Assembly (NCBI RefSeq): GCF_038806765.1
Contig: NZ_CP152389.1
Coordinates: forward strand, 4,650,001 to 4,714,000
DNA length: 64,000 bases
Origin: Mucilaginibacter sp. CSA2-8R
Lineage (GTDB): Bacteria > Bacteroidota > Bacteroidia > Sphingobacteriales > Sphingobacteriaceae
Reading direction: 5' to 3'
Within the stretch, counting starts at the first letter, position 1. Each line of letters opens with the position of its first letter. A model generated the notes under the pieces. The model was not told the origin of the DNA and did not search any database. It saw nothing but the letters and a program-made list of their open reading frames with translations. Shown in pieces: positions 61,780 through 64,000 of the stretch. Both the position numbers and the translations under genes were made by a program.

Positions 61780-63207
61780 TTAAGCCATTTTCAGTTTTTT
61801 CTGAATATCAGCTACGTAGCTTTTAAACTTTTTATCAGTATCAATTAAATCCTCTACCGTTTGGCAGGCATAAATCACTGTAGAGTGGTCGCGGCCGCCA
61901 AAAAAGTTACCGATTGATTTTAGTGAGCTTTTGGTATGCGCCTTAGCCAGGTACATTGATATTTGACGGGCCTGCACAATTTCGCGCTTGCGGGTTTGTG
62001 ATTTTACCATATCAACCGGCACTTCAAAATACTCGCAAACCAGGCTTTGTATGTACTCAATCGAGATTTCTTTAACCGAGTTTTTAACAAAGTTTTTGAG
62101 CATGGACTTAGCCAGGTTCAAATCAATCTCGCGGCGCATCAGGGTTGATTGTGCCAGTAACGATACCATGGCACCTTCCAGCTCACGCACGTTGTTATCT
62201 ATGTTATGCGCTACATACTCAATTACATCATCAGGTAGCTCAATACCATCCTGATAAGTTTTGTTTTTGAGTATCGCCATCCGGGTTTCCAGATCAGGCG
62301 TTTGTAAATCGGCCGATAGGCCCCATTTAAAACGTGATAATAATCGTTCTTCCAAGCCAGCCAAATCTTTTGGTGCTTTATCCGAAGTAATGATTAACTG
62401 CCTGCCCGACTGGTGCAGGTGGTTAAAAATATGGAAAAAGAAATCCTGAGTTTTTTCTTTACCGGCAAAGTTGTGCACATCGTCCATAATCAACACATCA
62501 ATGGCCTGGTAAAAGTTTACAAAGTCATTAATGTTGTTATGTTTGAGGGCATCAACAAACTGCTGCGTGAATTTCTCACACGATACATAAAGCACCAGCT
62601 TATCAGGCAGGGTACGCTTAATTTCGTTACCTATGGCCTGTGCCAGGTGGGTTTTACCTAAACCTACACCGCCATAAATCATGAGCGGGTTAAACGATGT
62701 ACCTCCCGGCTTGGCGGCTACGGCATAACCTGCCGAACGGGCCAAACGATTACAATCGCCCTCAACAAAATTTTCAAAAGTATAGTTCTGATTAAGTTGC
62801 GGGTCAACATGCAATTTTTTTAAACCGGGTATCACAAACGGATTTTTGATATCTTTATTTAAAGAGATCGGAACCGGCATAGATTGATTTTTAGCCTCTG
62901 CACCGTTGCCATTAGATGGCATATTGGTGGTAAAGGGCTTACTGGATGATGATTGCTCTACCACTATATTATACTCGAGCCGGCCTTCCTCTCCCAGCTG
63001 CTTTTTAATGGTTTTACGAAGCAGGCCTACGTAATGTTCTTCGAGCCACTCGTAAAAAAATAAACTTGGTACTTGTATGGTTAGTACGCTTCCCTCCAAC
63101 CGCAAGGCCTTAATAGGATCAAACCACGTCTTAAAACTTTGGGCCGGAATGTTATCTTTAATAATCTGAAGGCAACTATTCCAAACGTTAGTACTCGTTT
63201 TTTCCAT
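61780..63207 (-). CDS. dnaA: chromosomal replication initiator DnaA
   Basis: DnaA binds origin boxes, opens oriC and loads the helicase. The start is the ATG giving MEKTSTNVWNSCLQIIKDNI (475 residues); an in-frame start ten codons earlier adds residues unlike the family. Domain I is the N-terminal part, the linker is Ser/Asn-rich (about 85-115), the AAA+ domain has Walker A GGVGLGKT (179-186) and Walker B VLIMDDVHNF, and domain IV has the DnaA signature GGRDHSTVIYACQTVEDLI. It is monocistronic, facing recQ. Confidence 0.98.
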   Translation of the reverse strand: MEKTSTNVWNSCLQIIKDNIPAQSFKTWFDPIKALRLEGSVLTIQVPSLFFYEWLEEHYVGLLRKTIKKQLGEEGRLEYNIVVEQSSSSKPFTTNMPSNGNGAEAKNQSMPVPISLNKDIKNPFVIPGLKKLHVDPQLNQNYTFENFVEGDCNRLARSAGYAVAAKPGGTSFNPLMIYGGVGLGKTHLAQAIGNEIKRTLPDKLVLYVSCEKFTQQFVDALKHNNINDFVNFYQAIDVLIMDDVHNFAGKEKTQDFFFHIFNHLHQSGRQLIITSDKAPKDLAGLEERLLSRFKWGLSADLQTPDLETRMAILKNKTYQDGIELPDDVIEYVAHNIDNNVRELEGAMVSLLAQSTLMRREIDLNLAKSMLKNFVKNSVKEISIEYIQSLVCEYFEVPVDMVKSQTRKREIVQARQISMYLAKAHTKSSLKSIGNFFGGRDHSTVIYACQTVEDLIDTDKKFKSYVADIQKKLKMA

Positions 63208-63684
63208 ACATGTTAAAGATAAAATACTGATTTCCAAAACCCAACCCCAACTTTAGTTGAGACCTTTATGGAACATCGAATATTCGAAAAAAAAGCGGAT
63301 TAAAAAATTAAAAATTAAATTTGCGAAGCTGATTTTTTAATGCTATAGCAACTAAAAGTAAACAGAATTTCGCTTAAAAAAAACAATCAACACAACCACA
63401 AACACCTGACAGTCAAATCAATACAGTAAATTCCTTTGATTAGCAATGAATAACTGGCAGACAAGCGTCCCATATCTTCATACCGCTGTAAGCAAGCATC
63501 AATACTTAAGCCACAATTCAAATTTAATTCACCGTTTTAACCTAATTGATTGGCAATGCGGGCAATAATATTTTAGATACAAAGAGCCATAAACCTATAG
63601 TTAACTCTTGTGATTAAAAGCAGTATAGCTTTATATACAGCTTAATGTACACAATTAAACACCCCGGCCAGCAACAGTTACCGG
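63208..63684. other. dnaA upstream region, no clear origin
   Basis: About 477 AT-rich bases between dnaA and the partial gene. I find no TTATCCACA or close match repeated here, so no supportable oriC. A single minus-strand TAAATTTG (63526-63519) matches the -7 consensus but lacks a well-spaced TTTG. A 40-codon frame at 63446-63568 is unconvincing. Confidence 0.45.
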
Positions 63685-64000
63685 TTAAAATAATTCTTCC
63701 AAATCTTTATGAATCATGCCGGCAGCCACTTCATACGGATTGTTTTCTACCTGGCTCAGATGCGTCAGTAAAGCACGGCTAAAATCGAGCGCTGTGGCAT
63801 TTTCGGGCAGGCCCCTTAAAGTAGTATTTAATAAATTGGCGGTATCATCTTTTAAACGTCTTACCACGGCCCAGGCCCGGCTGCTTACATATACCTGTTG
63901 AGTTATGTTATGTTGATACTCGCTGCTTAGCTCCTGTAAGGCCAAATAATGCAGCTCGGTGGCAGATTGCCCCGCATTGCTAATGCGCACCAGCAGGTTA
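63685..64000 (-). CDS. partial gene at the right edge, unknown function
   Basis: The reading frame continues past the window edge; 104 C-terminal codons are visible. It is helical and without cofactor or membrane motifs (for example LLVRISNAGQSATELHYLAL, TALDFSRALLTHLSQV and a final NPYEVAAGMIHKDLEELF). A GTG lies in frame at 63990, but codons upstream of it also read as protein, so this is probably the C-terminus of a larger gene. I do not recognise the family. Confidence 0.5.
   Translation of the reverse strand, partial: NLLVRISNAGQSATELHYLALQELSSEYQHNITQQVYVSSRAWAVVRRLKDDTANLLNTTLRGLPENATALDFSRALLTHLSQVENNPYEVAAGMIHKDLEELF

Noticed and set aside
63446..63568. 40-codon ATG frame upstream of dnaA
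   Set aside because: No hydrophobic or motif pattern, no neighbour support; likely chance.
63238..63684. TTATATACA near 63632 as a DnaA box
   Set aside because: Two mismatches to TTATCCACA and no second site nearby.

Overview
The window is chromosomal DNA of a Bacteroidota bacterium, most likely family Sphingobacteriaceae (Mucilaginibacter or Pedobacter type). The evidence is two SusC/SusD outer-membrane uptake pairs, several TonB-type beta-barrel proteins with carboxypeptidase-D regulatory domains, a GLPGLI protein, Bacteroidota-type ECF sigma factors with tiny partner genes, lipoproteins with plain lipoboxes, almost no Shine-Dalgarno sequences, and at least one good TTTG/TAnnTTTG promoter. 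I see no transposase, phage gene, CRISPR array, tRNA or rRNA. It reads as ordinary vertically inherited chromosome. The genus is an inference.

Left part (1-14.4 kb): a truncated AsmA/TamB-like envelope gene diverges from tsaD (tRNA t6A synthesis); then come a small membrane protein, a secreted esterase, an aldo/keto reductase with an SDR reductase, a large secreted MG2/plug protein, recA, a TIGR04325-type methyltransferase and a MacB/FtsX-type permease. Middle-left (14.4-24 kb): a phosphohexomutase, a small secreted protein, endonuclease III (nth), an RpoE/SigW-like ECF sigma factor with a 65-residue partner, uvrA, and a DinB/WYL-regulator pair. DNA repair is well represented (recA, nth, uvrA, recQ), and inverted repeats lie at the putative recA and uvrA promoters.

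Middle (24-38 kb): an outer-membrane barrel protein plus GLPGLI protein converge on an ECF sigma factor that overlaps an 89-residue partner. Next is a likely operon of a GH63-like hydrolase, an aquaporin-type channel and an SDR dehydrogenase. Then come an orphan MocA/XdhC molybdenum-hydroxylase maturation pair, a PA0069-type radical SAM protein, a 16-cysteine four-helix copper-binding protein, a glycine-rich secreted protein with an internal duplication, and an acidic small protein.

Right part (38-64 kb): two SusC/SusD operons, each with its own accessory lipoprotein(s), share a 15-bp promoter-region element. A PadR-PspC operon follows, with an apparently leaderless promoter buried in inverted repeats. 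After it come another beta-barrel protein, an M3 peptidase lipoprotein, an M14 carboxypeptidase, recQ and dnaA. No convincing DnaA-box cluster lies beside dnaA. Many genes end at strong hairpins, often shared by convergent neighbours.

No single locus is clearly a new system. The best leads are the PadR/PspC control region, the element shared by the two SusC promoters, the ECF sigma/small-partner pairs, the hydrolase-aquaporin-dehydrogenase cluster, and the missing start codon of the TamB-like gene.
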